5,195 nucleotides of DNA from Bacteroidales bacterium (GTDB taxonomy: Bacteria > Bacteroidota > Bacteroidia > Bacteroidales > UBA7960). Below the pieces are notes generated by a model. That model worked only from the letters and a program-made list of their open reading frames with translations, made no database searches and was not told the DNA's origin. This document shows, piece after piece, positions 5,085 to 5,195 of this stretch. The position numbers and the translations under genes are program-made. Location: NCBI GenBank assembly GCA_007131125.1, contig SLRE01000022.1:1-5195 (forward strand), in the 5' to 3' direction. Every line of letters starts with the position of its first letter. Within the stretch, counting starts at the first letter, position 1.

Positions 5085-5119
5085 AAAGGCTGTTGTTATT
5101 AAAGCAACAGCTTTTTTTT
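5085..5119 (+). terminator. Intrinsic terminator of rpmB
   Basis: The core stem gctgttg (5089-5095) pairs with caacagc (5105-5111). It extends outward through a G-T pair and three A-T pairs using the first bases of the T-run, and inward through a wobble pair and one T-A pair to a 5-base loop. Eight T residues follow (5112-5119). This is a textbook Rho-independent terminator on the plus strand. The minus strand lacks a comparable T-run, with only three A at 5085-5087, so it is probably one-directional. Confidence 0.92.
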
Positions 5120-5195
5120 ATGCAAAAACTGCCGGTGTCAACCTCCGGGAAATCCTTAAAAACAGCAAGCATAACCTTTGCAACCGTTAATGGTA
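5120..5195. other. Region after the rpmB terminator, running to the window edge
   Basis: A plus-strand frame opens at ATG 5120 and stays open to the end of the window (about 25 codons). However, the ATG is the first codon after the terminator T-run with no room for a leader, so it is probably not a real start. TAACCTTTGC (5172-5181) resembles a -7 promoter box with one extra base and could drive a gene just beyond the window, but no -33 box is visible. Nothing here can be assigned. Confidence 0.4.

Noticed and set aside
5120..5195. Start of a new gene at ATG 5120
   Set aside because: The ATG directly abuts the terminator T-run, leaving no promoter or leader; 25 open codons are not significant and nothing recognisable is encoded.

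Overview
The window looks like chromosomal housekeeping DNA from a member of the phylum Bacteroidota, probably of the Bacteroidales or a related order. Three things suggest this. The bL28 and shikimate dehydrogenase sequences have a Bacteroidota character. None of the five visible starts has a clear Shine-Dalgarno sequence; they sit behind A/T-rich leaders. The best promoter, upstream of rpmB, has the Bacteroidota layout of a TTTG box, about 21 bp, and a TA-n-TTTG-like box. Genus or species cannot be assigned from this sequence alone.

Layout from left to right. Positions 1-1035 (+) hold the 3' part of a gene for a protein of nine tandem TPR repeats; its 5' end lies outside the window. Positions 1036-1369 are a 334-bp intergenic stretch with decayed-looking repeats: a small GC-rich hairpin, a purine/pyrimidine inverted repeat with heptamer copies, and a 12-bp direct repeat flanking 182 bp. 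Positions 1370-2149 (+) encode a phosphosulfolactate synthase (ComA/YitD/HSA32) family protein. A 74-bp gap with a perfect 13-bp hairpin follows. Positions 2224-3180 (+) encode a DUF368 membrane protein of the PopT undecaprenyl-phosphate translocase family. Ten bp later comes aroE, shikimate dehydrogenase, at 3191-3937 (+). Convergent to it, 15 bp away, is a small membrane-anchored J-domain protein at 3953-4480 (-) that starts with TTG. A 337-bp divergent intergenic region leads to rpmB (bL28) at 4818-5054 (+), which has a recognisable promoter and is followed at once by a strong intrinsic terminator.

The four left-hand genes are co-directional. DUF368 and aroE are close enough to be co-transcribed; the TPR and ComA-family genes may belong to the same group but are separated by larger gaps. 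Functionally they are a mix: a scaffold-type TPR protein, a possible C3 sulfonate-forming enzyme, recycling of the lipid carrier for cell-wall building, and aromatic amino acid precursor synthesis. No shared pathway is evident. The right-hand part is a membrane J-protein co-chaperone and a ribosomal protein.

I found no mobile element with coding capacity, CRISPR array, tRNA, rRNA or toxin-antitoxin pair, and nothing that convincingly amounts to a new system. The points most worth a second look are the ComA-family enzyme in a bacterium with no coenzyme M context, the hairpin leader in front of the DUF368 gene, the 12-bp direct repeat around a 182-bp intergenic segment, and the isolated rpmB with its own terminator.
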